From Methylorubrum populi (lineage in GTDB: Bacteria; Pseudomonadota; Alphaproteobacteria; Rhizobiales; Beijerinckiaceae), in contig DYYG01000047.1 in assembly GCA_020741775.1 (NCBI GenBank), positions 94,400 to 158,399 on the forward strand: a stretch of DNA of 64,000 bases. Direction: 5' to 3'. Position numbers and translations under genes: made by a program. Below, one piece after another: positions 17,314 through 25,420 of this stretch. The notes beneath the pieces are model-generated. The model saw nothing but the letters and a program-made list of their open reading frames with translations, did not search any database and was not told the DNA's origin. The stretch's first letter is position 1; each line of letters starts with the position of its first letter.

Positions 17314-17769
17314 TCAGGCCTTCGCCGCGACTGGAAGCCGGAAGGGCGCTCCGAGCCGATTGAACGCGTTCATCGCCGCGATGGCGATCGTGAGATCCAC
17401 GAGATCCTTTGGCGTGAAAGCCGCGCTTGCGGCCGCATAGGCCTCGTCGGAAGCGTGCGTTTCGCTGACCAGCGTGACTTCCTCCGCCCAAGCGAGCGCA
17501 GCCCGGTATTGGTCGGAGAACAGGTGGGGCACCTCGGCCGAGACCGGAACCAGGGCGACCTTCTCAAACGGCATTGTCTTGAGGAGGTCACGGGTATGTC
17601 GGTCGATGCAATGCGCGCAGCCATTGATCTGCGACACGCGCAAGAAGACGAGGTGGATCAGTTCGTGGGGTAGGTTGGTGCCCGTGGCGATGTAGTGGTG
17701 GATGCCGAAGAGCGCCTTCGCACCCTGCGGTGCCACCTCGTTCCAGACCAGCCGATTGTTCTGGCTCAT
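17314..17769 (-). CDS. Carboxymuconolactone decarboxylase / AhpD-like family protein
   Basis: This 151-residue, all-helical protein carries the family motif Q-I-N-G-C-A-H-C-I-D-R-H-T (Cys51, Cys54, His58), the redox-active CxxC of alkylhydroperoxidase D-like proteins. Such proteins reduce peroxides or act as small thiol oxidoreductases; a true decarboxylase role is unlikely for this subfamily. The ATG at 17769 (M-S-Q-N-N-R) is preferred because the upstream frame is Arg-rich shadow sequence. No partner AhpC gene is adjacent. Confidence 0.85.
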   Translation of the reverse strand: MSQNNRLVWNEVAPQGAKALFGIHHYIATGTNLPHELIHLVFLRVSQINGCAHCIDRHTRDLLKTMPFEKVALVPVSAEVPHLFSDQYRAALAWAEEVTLVSETHASDEAYAAASAAFTPKDLVDLTIAIAAMNAFNRLGAPFRLPVAAKA

Positions 17770-18049
17770 GACGAATCCCAGTGCTCGGAACGCCGGAGAT
17801 CGACGTTCGAAGCTATGACGAGCTGGCCGGCCGAGGTGTGACATGCCATGCCTCATTTCTGCTCGACAGGCGGATCCGTAGTTCGTTCGCGCGTGGACGT
17901 CCGCTTCGGAGCAGGCTGTTCGAGGCATCCGCCGATGAATTTGGGTCGAGACCGGTACGTCCGCTTCAGGACGACAGGCCGGAGTCCGCCCATCAGCCGC
18001 AGCGGCCCTCCACATAGCCAAGCTGATGGGGCTTCGACCCCCGTGTCTC

Positions 18050-18229
18050 TCACTTGGTGATCTTCACCGAGACCGGATCGCTCGACGGGAAGGTCTCCTC
18101 CAGCGCCTCGTCGAGACGCTCGTCCTTCTCCTCGCGGCTGTTCTCGGGGATCGCCCTGTCGCCCTTGCCGTCCTGCTGAAAGCCGGTGGACTTGGTCTCG
18201 TCGGTCGGTTGGCTGGTCTTCTCGGACAT
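18050..18229 (-). CDS. Small acidic protein with L-D-E-A-L-E-E-T-F-P-S-S-D-P motif
   Basis: This 59-residue, highly charged protein has no membrane segment. The N-terminal half is Ser/Thr/Lys/Gln-rich and looks disordered. The C-terminal half contains E-R-L-D-E-A-L-E-E-T-F-P-S-S-D-P-V, a motif I know from many short alphaproteobacterial proteins of unknown role. A strong GGGAGG site precedes the ATG, which supports translation. It lies between the CMD gene and a glycosyltransferase, all on the minus strand. Confidence 0.75.
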   Translation of the reverse strand: MSEKTSQPTDETKSTGFQQDGKGDRAIPENSREEKDERLDEALEETFPSSDPVSVKITK

Positions 18230-18317
18230 GGGGGCCTCCCTTCGTCTGTCGCTGTGCAGGCCGCACCGGGGCGACCGTTCTGCGAACCAACGCGAGCGCG
18301 GCCTTCCTGTTTCGTCC

Positions 18318-19634
18318 TCAGGAAAACGGGCCTGCGGCGGCCGTGCCGGGCAGGCCCGTCATTCCCAAAGGCCGCGGCGCCGAGCGGGCATCGCGCATCA
18401 CCAAGCCGTAGACCTGATCCAGCCGGTCGAGATGGGCATCGACGCTGAGGGGCGCCGACCAGTAGCGCTCATAGGCGCGCTCGGCCATGCGGGCGGCGAG
18501 GGGCTCGTCCCCGAGACGTGTCAGATGGGCGGCGAGCGCCCCGGCATCGCCGGAGCGGAACCAGAATCCGTTCTCGCCATCCTCGATCGCCTCGCGCCCG
18601 GCGCAGGCATCCGAGACGATCACCGGGCAGCCGCAGGCCAGGGCCTCGTAGACCGTGAGCGGCTGCCCCTCGTACCAGATGCTGGGGAAGACGAGGGCGC
18701 GGGCCCGCCGCAACAGGGCCTGAACCTCGGCGCCGTTCTTCCAGCCGAGCATCACCGCCTCGGGATAGCGGGCCTTGAGCTCCGCTGCCCCCGGCCCGTC
18801 ACCGACGAAGACCGGCCGGATGCCGGCCCGCCGGGCGGCTTCGGCGAAGATCGGCGCACCCTTCTCCGTCGAGAGGCGGCCGACGAACAGGACATCCTGG
18901 CGCCCCTCCCGCTCCAGGGGCTCCTGCTCGACCGAGACCGGGTTGTCGACGCGGTGGAATACCGTGCGGCCCGGCAGGAGCGGCGCGATCACCCGCTCCT
19001 GCAGCGCGCTGATGGTGATGACGTGGCGGAACAGGCCGGGCAGACCGGCGACGTGCTCCAGGCCGAGATGGCGCACCACCCGCAGCAGCTTGCGCGGATA
19101 GGAACGCGCATCGCAATTCGTGCCGAGGCAGGCGGCCGACATCGGCACCCGGTGGCAGATCCGCCCGGCCGGGTACTCGTAGAAGCCGCCATTGGGGCAG
19201 ACGAGGAAGAATTCGTGCATCGTGTAGAGGCACGGCAGGCCGGAGCTCCGGATCGCCGTGCCGATGGAGGGCGACAGCGCCTTGGCGAAGGCGTGGACAT
19301 GCACCAGCGTGTCGCGGGGATCGCAATGGGCCAGTTCGGCGGTCAGACGCTTCGCCGCCCGGCCGTTCCAGATCGCCTGCACCGCGAAGGCGAGCTTGTT
19401 GGTGGTGGAGGCGATGTCGTCCTGGCCGAGGCAGACCACGCGGACCCCGCTCTCGGCGAGGCGCGGATCCACCGGCCCGACCGCGGCGAACACCGTGACG
19501 CGGTAGCCGCGCCGCCGCAGGCCCACGGCGGAATCGAGGGCGACCTTGGCCTGGCCGCCATTGACGTGGGCGTGGTCGAGAACGAGGACGACGTGCAAGG
19601 CGGCTCTCGGTTCTTCGTCGTGAAGTCCGGACAT
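18318..19634 (-). CDS. Glycosyltransferase family 4 protein
   Basis: This 438-residue protein has a GT-B fold. The N-terminal Rossmann domain opens with H-V-V-L-V-L-D-H-A-H-V-N-G-G-Q-A-K-V. The C-terminal domain starts near V-L-F-V-G-R-L-S-T-E-K-G and carries the donor-site E-x7-E motif (Y-E-G-Q-P-L-T-V-Y-E-A-L-A-C-G). A cysteine-containing insert (C-P-N-G-G-F-Y followed by A-A-C-L-G-T-N-C) is shared with the neighbouring divergent GT4 and with the GT4 half of the large protein at 25421-28426. It is predicted to build cell-surface glycans; acceptor and sugar are unknown. The 92-bp divergent gap may hold shared promoters. Confidence 0.9.
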   Translation of the reverse strand: MSGLHDEEPRAALHVVLVLDHAHVNGGQAKVALDSAVGLRRRGYRVTVFAAVGPVDPRLAESGVRVVCLGQDDIASTTNKLAFAVQAIWNGRAAKRLTAELAHCDPRDTLVHVHAFAKALSPSIGTAIRSSGLPCLYTMHEFFLVCPNGGFYEYPAGRICHRVPMSAACLGTNCDARSYPRKLLRVVRHLGLEHVAGLPGLFRHVITISALQERVIAPLLPGRTVFHRVDNPVSVEQEPLEREGRQDVLFVGRLSTEKGAPIFAEAARRAGIRPVFVGDGPGAAELKARYPEAVMLGWKNGAEVQALLRRARALVFPSIWYEGQPLTVYEALACGCPVIVSDACAGREAIEDGENGFWFRSGDAGALAAHLTRLGDEPLAARMAERAYERYWSAPLSVDAHLDRLDQVYGLVMRDARSAPRPLGMTGLPGTAAAGPFS

Positions 19635-19726
19635 TTACCCGCCGGCAGTTGATCTCCCGTAAACCTTGCGCGCAACGCCGCCGCGCCGTCGCGGCCGCAC
19701 CTCTTGCTTCCGGGCGGGGCGCCTCC

Positions 19727-20986
19727 ATGCACGTCGTGATCCTCGCCGAATTCGCCGCCGCCAGCGGAGGCGCCGAGAAGGTCGCCGTCGAATCGGCCCG
19801 GGGGTTGGCCGAGGCCGGCGCCGAGGTCACCTTCATCCAGGCGGTGGCCGGCCCCGCCGACCCGCTCCTCACGCATCCGCGCCTGACACGCATCACCCTC
19901 GATCTGCCGGATGTGTGGTCGCTGCCGGCGTGGCGGGCGGCGGCGAGCGGGATCTGGAACGGCGAGGCGGCCGCCCGCCTCGCCGGCGCCCTCGACGCCC
20001 TGCCCCGGCCGGCGGATTGCCTTCATCTGCACCAGTGGACCCGGGCCTTTTCCCCCGCCGTGCTGCCGGTGCTGCTCGGGCGCGGCCTGCCCCTGGTGCT
20101 GACGCTGCACGACTACGCCCTCACCTGCCCGAACGGCGTATTCTACCGCTTCGACCGGTCCGAGCCCTGCGCGCTCACGCCGCTCTCCGGCGCCTGCCTC
20201 GCGGCGGCCTGCGATCCGAAAAGCCGGCGGCACAAGCTGGTGCGGGTCGGTCGCGCCGCCGCCCTGCGGCTGGCGACGGGCCGGGCCGAACTCGACGTCG
20301 TCCATGTCTGCGACGCGAGCCGGGCGCGGATGGAGGCGATGCGCGCCGGACTCAGCCTGCGCCACCACCGCATCGACAATCCCGTGCGGGTGGAGAAGCG
20401 GGCGCCGGCCGAACCCGCCCGCGGCGATGCGGTGGTCTATGTCGGGCGCCTCACCCCGGAAAAGGGGGCCGATCTCGTTTCCGAGGCCGCGCAGCGGGCC
20501 GGGTTGCCGGCCCTGTTCGTCGGCGCCGGACCGCTGGAGGCCCGCCTGCGCGCGGCGGGTGCGGAGGTGCTCGGCTGGAAAAGCCCGGCGGAGGTCGAGA
20601 CCATCCTGCGCCGCCGCGCGCGGGCGGTCTGCGCCCCCTCCCGCTGGTACGAGACCGGCCCTCTCACGATCTACGAGGCCCTGGCCCAGGGCCTGCCGGT
20701 GGTGGCCTCTCGCAGGTCCGGTGCGGCGGAGAAGGTGATCGATGGGCAGACGGGCTTCGTCGTCGAACCCGAACCGGAGGCGCTGGTCCGCGCCTTCGAT
20801 GCTCTCAAAGACGATGCGCGCACCGCCCAGCTCGGCCGGGCCGCCTATGAGAACTACTGGCAGGCTCCCCTGACGCTCGCTGGACATGCCCGGTCCCTGC
20901 TCGCCCTCTATCGCGAACTCGGCGACGCCCCCCGTCTGCGGCAGTGCGGTATCATGAGCCCGATCGAGACCGCGCAGGCGTCATGA
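19727..20986 (+). CDS. Glycosyltransferase family 4 protein
   Basis: This 419-residue GT-B enzyme is paralogous to the divergent neighbour. It has the same N-terminal G-G-A-E-K-V glycine loop, an H-L-H-Q-W-T-R-A-F-S-P segment matching H-V-H-A-F-A-K-A-L-S-P, a C-P-N-G-V-F-Y insert with further cysteines, V-Y-V-G-R-L-T-P-E-K-G, and the donor motif Y-E-T-G-P-L-T-I-Y-E-A-L. The ATG at 19727 starts immediately before the first beta strand. The two probably arose by duplication and act in the same surface-polysaccharide pathway; that role is inferred. Confidence 0.9.
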   Translation: MHVVILAEFAAASGGAEKVAVESARGLAEAGAEVTFIQAVAGPADPLLTHPRLTRITLDLPDVWSLPAWRAAASGIWNGEAAARLAGALDALPRPADCLHLHQWTRAFSPAVLPVLLGRGLPLVLTLHDYALTCPNGVFYRFDRSEPCALTPLSGACLAAACDPKSRRHKLVRVGRAAALRLATGRAELDVVHVCDASRARMEAMRAGLSLRHHRIDNPVRVEKRAPAEPARGDAVVYVGRLTPEKGADLVSEAAQRAGLPALFVGAGPLEARLRAAGAEVLGWKSPAEVETILRRRARAVCAPSRWYETGPLTIYEALAQGLPVVASRRSGAAEKVIDGQTGFVVEPEPEALVRAFDALKDDARTAQLGRAAYENYWQAPLTLAGHARSLLALYRELGDAPRLRQCGIMSPIETAQAS

Positions 20987-21147
20987 CGGGCGCCCCTCTT
21001 TGCAGGCGGCCGTCCTTGTCGTTATAGTTCCACCCCGGCGTCTCCCTCATGTGCCATGCGGGCGGCACAGCGATTACTTAAAAACATAAGTTTAATTTCG
21101 CCCGTTCCATCGTGCCGGGTCCGCTCGGAAGCTGCTCAAAACTGTTG

Positions 21148-21184
21148 TTGACTTTTATGTTGCACCGCAACATATGAGTTGCGG
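21148..21184 (+). promoter_or_regulatory. Phasin promoter with PhaR/PhbF-like operator
   Basis: A -35 hexamer TTGACT (21148-21153) and a -10-like CATATG (21171-21176) are 17 bp apart. Between them lies ATGTTGCACCGCAACAT (21157-21173), a perfect 7-bp inverted repeat around ACC. It fits TG-N-TGC-N3-GCAA, the site described for the PHB regulator PhbF, and the TGC/GCA dyads bound by PhaR. A second perfect dyad, CCGCAAC/GTTGCGG (21165-21171 with 21178-21184), shares its GCAAC arm. Confidence 0.7.
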
Positions 21185-21260
21185 ACCGGCCGGCTGCGGC
21201 GAGGCGTCTCACGCTTCCGCGACCCTGAATTCTCCCGGTCCAACTTGACAGGAGCGCGAC

Positions 21261-21614
21261 ATGAGCACCCAGAGCTTCGAGATTCCCGCCGAGTTCCGTG
21301 ACTTCGCCGACAAGAGCGTCGATCAAGCCCGCAACGCCTTCGGCACCTTCCTGAACGGTGCGGTGAAGACCTCCGAGCAGCTCCGGAACTCGGCCACGAC
21401 CGTTCAGTCGACCCTGCATGCCGCTGTGCTGAAGAGCCTCGACCACGCCAAGACCAACGCCGACACCACCTTCGACTACGCCCAGCGCGTCGTTCGCGCG
21501 AAGGACGTGCGCGAGGCTTTCGAGATCCAGTCCGAGTTCGTGAAGACCCAGTTCGCCGCCCTCCAGGCCCAGGCCAAGGAGTACGGTGCCCTCGCTCAGA
21601 ACGTCGCCCGCTGA
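21261..21614 (+). CDS. Phasin family protein (PHB granule-associated)
   Basis: This 117-residue, mostly alpha-helical protein matches the phasin_2 family. M-S-T-Q-S-F-E-I-P-A-E-F-R-D-F-A is followed by amphipathic helices and the F-E-I-Q-S-E-F-V-K-T-Q-F-A-A-L-Q-A-Q motif. Phasins coat polyhydroxybutyrate granules and limit their size. The size is close to the small granule proteins known from methylotrophs. A PhaR/PhbF-like operator overlaps its promoter. GGAGCG precedes the ATG. Its neighbour downstream is a second, larger phasin-like gene. Confidence 0.93.
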   Translation: MSTQSFEIPAEFRDFADKSVDQARNAFGTFLNGAVKTSEQLRNSATTVQSTLHAAVLKSLDHAKTNADTTFDYAQRVVRAKDVREAFEIQSEFVKTQFAALQAQAKEYGALAQNVAR

Positions 21615-21789
21615 TCCCATCGGGTATCGGGCGGCCCGACTGCTGCCCGACCCATGCGGAAATCGGTCACGGCCGGATCCGGTTCGACCGGGATCGGCAC
21701 GCACCCGATCCAGACGTATGCTCTCCTGAAGCGCTCCGGGCCTCGCCCGGGGACGCATGAGGAGAAGGTGTCGAACGAGGAGAAGCTCC

Positions 21790-22641
21790 ATGTCGTCGAG
21801 CCGCCGCAGGGGACGTTCGCCGGGGACGTCCGCAAGCACCGTTCCGCGGACCGCCGTGCCTCAGCCGAAGGCCGCCGACATCCCGGCTTCCGAGACATCG
21901 GCGACCGAGGACGCGCAGCCGCAAGAGCAGCTGCAAGAGGTTGAGCCCAAAGTCGCGCAAGAGGCCGCACAGGACGCCGTGTCCGAGTTCGTCGCGGAGG
22001 GGCAGCCCCCGGCCGAGGAGAACGCCCTGGCGGAGCGCCTGACCGAGAGCGTCTCCACCGAGGCGGTCCTGGCCGTCGGCGCCCTGGACGACCAAGCCGC
22101 AACCGAGGCCGCCGCGGCGGAGGCCGATTCGGCCGAGACCGTGCAGGCTGCCGGTGGCTCGGACGAGATTGTACCGGCCGACGAACCTTCGGAGCCGCAG
22201 GCCGCTGCGCCAGAGGCGGATGAAGCGGCGGAAGCCGCGCCGCCCAGCCCTGAACCGGCTCCCGTCGAAGCCGTCGCGTTGGTTGCCGAGAAGGTCGAGC
22301 AGGCCGTCGAGAGCGTCGCCGAGGTCGTTCCGGCGCCCGCGCCGGTCGAATCCGCCGGAGTGACGACTGCGCCGCGCAACGTCCAGATCGGGGCGAGCTT
22401 CGCCTTCGCACCGTCTCTCGCCCCTCTGACCGAGATCAACGCGAAGCTGTTCGCCTTCGCCCGCGGCGAGGGTGAGGCGGCTCTCGCCCATTTCCAGGCC
22501 CTGACCCGGGCCAAGTCCCCGGCGGAGGCGATCCGCCTTCAGGTCACGGAGTTGCAGCGGGCGGCCGACGCCTCGCTGACCTGCTTCACCGAGATCGTGC
22601 GCAGCGCCAATCGACTGAGCGGGTCCACGCACTGGCATTGA
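21790..22641 (+). CDS. Large phasin-like protein with long acidic disordered region
   Basis: This 283-residue protein has a short basic N-terminus (M-S-S-S-R-R-R-G-R-S). About 170 residues rich in Ala, Glu and Pro follow and are probably disordered. The C-terminal part of about 90 residues resembles a phasin helical domain (L-T-E-I-N-A-K-L-F-A-F-A-R-G-E-G, Q-V-T-E-L-Q-R-A-A-D-A-S). A GAGGAGAAG site precedes the ATG at 21790. It probably binds PHB granules and may link them to another component through the charged tail; that linking role is a guess. A terminator follows at 22671. Confidence 0.75.
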   Translation: MSSSRRRGRSPGTSASTVPRTAVPQPKAADIPASETSATEDAQPQEQLQEVEPKVAQEAAQDAVSEFVAEGQPPAEENALAERLTESVSTEAVLAVGALDDQAATEAAAAEADSAETVQAAGGSDEIVPADEPSEPQAAAPEADEAAEAAPPSPEPAPVEAVALVAEKVEQAVESVAEVVPAPAPVESAGVTTAPRNVQIGASFAFAPSLAPLTEINAKLFAFARGEGEAALAHFQALTRAKSPAEAIRLQVTELQRAADASLTCFTEIVRSANRLSGSTHWH

Positions 22642-22670
22642 GCCACGCGGGCCACGGCTGAATGAAATCG

Positions 22671-22697
22671 GGGCAGCCCAACCGGGCTGCCCTTTTT
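22671..22697 (+). terminator. Rho-independent terminator after the phasin-like gene
   Basis: GGGCAGCCC (22671-22679) pairs perfectly with GGGCTGCCC (22684-22692) around an AACC loop and is followed by TTTTT. Confidence 0.9.
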
Positions 22698-22825
22698 CAT
22701 GTCGCGCGGCAGCCACGGCCAGAATCGGACGAGGGCGGCGGTCCGCCCCCCCGCGCCCCCTCGCCCCTGGCTGCCGGCGGAGCTACATAGCCCGCACCGT
22801 CTCAGCGTCTTCCGGGAGATCCCGC

Positions 22826-24295
22826 ATGCCTTCCTCGCCGCTTCTGCCGGCCGGTCTTGTGTCCGCGATGCTGCTCGCCGCCACGCCTGTCGGCGCGCAG
22901 ATGGCGAACACGCCCGAGAAGTCCGGGCCGGAGAAGCCCACCTCGGAGAAGGCGGTGCCGCTCTCGAAGGGCGAGATTCAGCTCTCCTTCGCGCCGGTGG
23001 TGAAGCGGGCCGCCCCGTCCGTCGTCAACGTCTATGCCTCCCATGTCGAGAAGCGCTCCGCGCGCTCCAACGCCATGGAGGAGTTCATGCGCCGCTTCTT
23101 CGGCGAGGACCGCCCGGGGCGTGGCCCCGGCGGCATGCCGGGTGAGCGGGCGCAGCGCTCCCTGGGCTCGGGCGTGATCGTCGATGCCTCGGGCCTCGTC
23201 ATCACCAACAACCACGTCATCGAGAACATGAACGAGGTGAAGGTGGCGCTCGCCGACAAGCGCGAGTTCGAGGCGCAGTTCGTGCTGCGCGATCCCCGCA
23301 CCGACCTCGCCGTCCTCAAGATCAAGAGCCCGGCCGACATCGCCCCGATGCCCATCGGCGATTCCGACCACTTGGAGGTCGGGGACTTCGTGCTGGCGAT
23401 CGGCAATCCCTTCGGCGTCGGGCAGACCGTGACGCAGGGCATCGTCTCGGCCCTCGCCCGCACCCAGGTCGGCTCGTCGGACTACCAGTTCTTCATCCAG
23501 ACCGATGCGGCGATCAATCCGGGCAATTCGGGCGGCGCCCTGGTCGATCTTCAGGGGCGCCTCGTCGGCATCAACACCGCGATCTACTCGCAATCCGGCG
23601 GCAGCCACGGCATCGGCTTCGCCATCCCCGCGAGCATGGTCCGCGCCGTGGTCGAGACCGCCAAGAATGGCGGCAGCTTGGTGCGCCGGCCCTGGCTCGG
23701 GGCACGGGTGCAGAGCGTGACGCCGGATATCGCCGAGAGCGTCGGGCTCGACCGGCCGACCGGCGTGCTGGTGGCAAGCATGCAGGCCAAGAGCCCGGCC
23801 GAGGAAGCAGGCTTGAAGCGCGGCGACGTGATCCTCACCGTCGATGGCCAGACCGTCGATGACCCGGAGGCCTTCGGCTACCGCTTCGCCCTCAAGGGCA
23901 TTTCCGGCACGGCCAATCTCGGTATCCTGCGCGGCACCAAGCGCCAGACCGTACCGGTCAAGCTCGGGCCGGCGCCGGAGACGCGCCCGCGCGACGCGCT
24001 CAAGGTCCGCACCCGCACCCCCTTCGCGGGCGCGACCCTGGTGAACACCTCGCCGGCCGTCAGCGAGGAATTGCAGGCCGACCTGCCGGAGGAAGGCGTG
24101 GCGGTGAGCGCGGTCGAGGACAATTCCCTCGCGAGCCGAGCCGGCTTCCGCAAGGGCGACGTGATCCTCGCGATCAACGGGATGCCGATCACCTCGACCA
24201 AGGATCTAGACCGGCTCACCCAGCGCAATCCCGGCCTGTGGGAGGTCTCGATCAAGCGCGGCGGCGAGGTGCTGACCTCGGTGTTCGGGGGCTAG
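22826..24295 (+). CDS. DegP/HtrA-type periplasmic serine protease (Do family)
   Basis: This 489-residue secreted protease has a signal peptide ending near A-T-P-V-G-A-Q (residue 25). The catalytic triad is His130 (T-N-N-H-V-I), Asp160 (R-T-D-L-A-V-L) and Ser235 (N-P-G-N-S-G-G-A). Two PDZ domains follow (about 275-365 and 395-489). It degrades or refolds damaged periplasmic proteins. The Q-linker around residues 75-110, with repeated Gly/Arg/Met, is the LA-loop region. Several HtrA paralogues are usual in this genus, so I give no definite symbol. The stop codon opens a short palindromic repeat. Confidence 0.95.
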   Translation: MPSSPLLPAGLVSAMLLAATPVGAQMANTPEKSGPEKPTSEKAVPLSKGEIQLSFAPVVKRAAPSVVNVYASHVEKRSARSNAMEEFMRRFFGEDRPGRGPGGMPGERAQRSLGSGVIVDASGLVITNNHVIENMNEVKVALADKREFEAQFVLRDPRTDLAVLKIKSPADIAPMPIGDSDHLEVGDFVLAIGNPFGVGQTVTQGIVSALARTQVGSSDYQFFIQTDAAINPGNSGGALVDLQGRLVGINTAIYSQSGGSHGIGFAIPASMVRAVVETAKNGGSLVRRPWLGARVQSVTPDIAESVGLDRPTGVLVASMQAKSPAEEAGLKRGDVILTVDGQTVDDPEAFGYRFALKGISGTANLGILRGTKRQTVPVKLGPAPETRPRDALKVRTRTPFAGATLVNTSPAVSEELQADLPEEGVAVSAVEDNSLASRAGFRKGDVILAINGMPITSTKDLDRLTQRNPGLWEVSIKRGGEVLTSVFGG

Positions 24296-24397
24296 AGCAT
24301 TCTTCGCGGACGTGGCTGCCGGTTCCGCGAGAGAAAATTCAGCACTATCAAGTAGCTAGAGCATTTTTCATGATCCGAGGAACATGGAAAGTGCTCT
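24293..24397. repeat. Short palindromic repeats after the DegP gene
   Basis: TAGAGCATT occurs twice, at 24293 (overlapping the stop codon) and at 24357. The second copy forms an inverted repeat with AAAGTGCTCT ending at 24397 (AGAGCA/TGCTCT arms). The rest of the gap to 24687 shows no recognisable gene. The GAGC/GCTC ends are like those of the repeat at 17201. Confidence 0.5.
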
Positions 24398-24687
24398 GTC
24401 GTTCTGCCCGCACCGGCGGACGATGAAGCCCTACAGGGCCGGGAGCAGCGGCAGTTTCGTGCAGGCCAGCCGCCCTGCCGGCCCCACGACGTGCGATTTC
24501 GCTCATCCGCCGGTCGCGCTTCCCGATAGCGTCCTGAAAGGGGCGCCGGGATGACGCCTCGTTCGGGACGAGCGTCCGCCGCGCGCGACGCAATTCGCTA
24601 ACCGTACGAGGCAATCCGCTGGCAACCCAGCGACCCTAGAACGGCCCTTCGAGAGCCGGCAGGGCTTCGACCGGTGGGGCGGACACG

Positions 24688-24939
24688 ATGCGGGATCTGA
24701 TCACGATTGCGGCGGCCGGGCTAGTGATATCGGCCTTTGCCCTGCTCACCCCGTCCCTGGTCGAGGCGGTACCGAACCCGGTGGGCTCGGCGAAGCTGTT
24801 CACCCAGCGCCTGCCGCAGGCGGGCGGCGCCGTTCCGGCCAGCGCCCGGATCGACACCGTGACGTCGGATCCGGAGCGGATCGTCGTGGCCCGCCGGCCG
24901 CTTCTGGTCGGCATCTCGGCGGGCACGGCCTCCCGATGA
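24688..24939 (+). CDS. Small secreted or membrane-anchored protein, unknown
   Basis: This 83-residue frame starts with M-R-D-L-I-T-I-A-A-A-G-L-V-I-S-A-F-A-L-L, a clear hydrophobic helix followed by a possible cleavage site at V-E-A-V. The mature part has no recognised motif. A GGTGGGG precedes the ATG. Its stop overlaps by three bases the start of a 31-codon frame encoding another hydrophobic peptide. Coding status is likely but not certain. Confidence 0.5.
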   Translation: MRDLITIAAAGLVISAFALLTPSLVEAVPNPVGSAKLFTQRLPQAGGAVPASARIDTVTSDPERIVVARRPLLVGISAGTASR

Positions 24940-25031
24940 CCACTGCGGACAGCTCTCTGCTCGCAGCAGCGTTCGTGCTCGGCCTGGGCGCGGCCCTTCT
25001 TCTCAATGCCCTGCTGACATGGCCTTTCTGA
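24936..25031 (+). CDS. 31-residue predicted single-helix membrane peptide
   Basis: The frame runs M-T-T-A-D-S-S-L-L-A-A-A-F-V-L-G, then a continuous Leu/Ala/Gly helix ending in L-L-T-W-P-F. The ATG overlaps the preceding stop (ATGA), the arrangement of translationally coupled genes. It would be an inner-membrane microprotein. No family was recognised. Confidence 0.45.
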   Translation: MTTADSSLLAAAFVLGLGAALLLNALLTWPF

Positions 25032-25059
25032 CCTGAGAGGCGGGTGCTGCGGAGGGGTG

Positions 25060-25293
25060 TCAGCCCGCCGTCACACCGGCCAGTGCGTGGCGATTGCCGT
25101 GCAGGCCCGCGCAGAGATCGTCGATCTCGGTCACGTCGAGGGCCTCGCCATTGCTGGCGGCGATGGTGTCGATGAGGTCGTCCTTGCGCGGATCGAAGGG
25201 GTGACCCTGCATCCGGTAGAACTGATAGTAGCGCAACGCCGCCAGCAGCGTGTCACGCTCGCGGGCGGTGACGGTGAGGTTCTGCGTGGTCAT
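25060..25293 (-). CDS. Small conserved-looking hypothetical protein
   Basis: This 77-residue soluble protein begins M-T-T-Q-N-L-T-V-T-A-R-E-R-D-T-L-L-A-A-L-R-Y-Y-Q and continues with D-P-R-K-D-D-L-I-D-T-I-A and D-V-T-E-I-D-D-L-C-A-G-L. A strong GGGGAAG lies before the ATG at 25293, which I prefer to the one at 25314. The helical pattern with paired aromatics suggests a compact fold, but no family was recognised. Confidence 0.7.
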   Translation of the reverse strand: MTTQNLTVTARERDTLLAALRYYQFYRMQGHPFDPRKDDLIDTIAASNGEALDVTEIDDLCAGLHGNRHALAGVTAG

Positions 25294-25420
25294 GGGCTTC
25301 CCCTTGGCTTGCAACGAACGCCGGGTGAGACCGCGCGCGACTCACCGAGCTTGGCCGTTGTAGCCCCCGGGCACGAGTCCCGTCCATGACATGTGGCAGG
25401 ATCGCCGGGCCCCGAGGGGA

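Noticed and set aside
17107..17673. 188-codon plus-strand open frame
   Set aside because: It crosses a palindromic repeat and is then antisense to the CMD-family gene.
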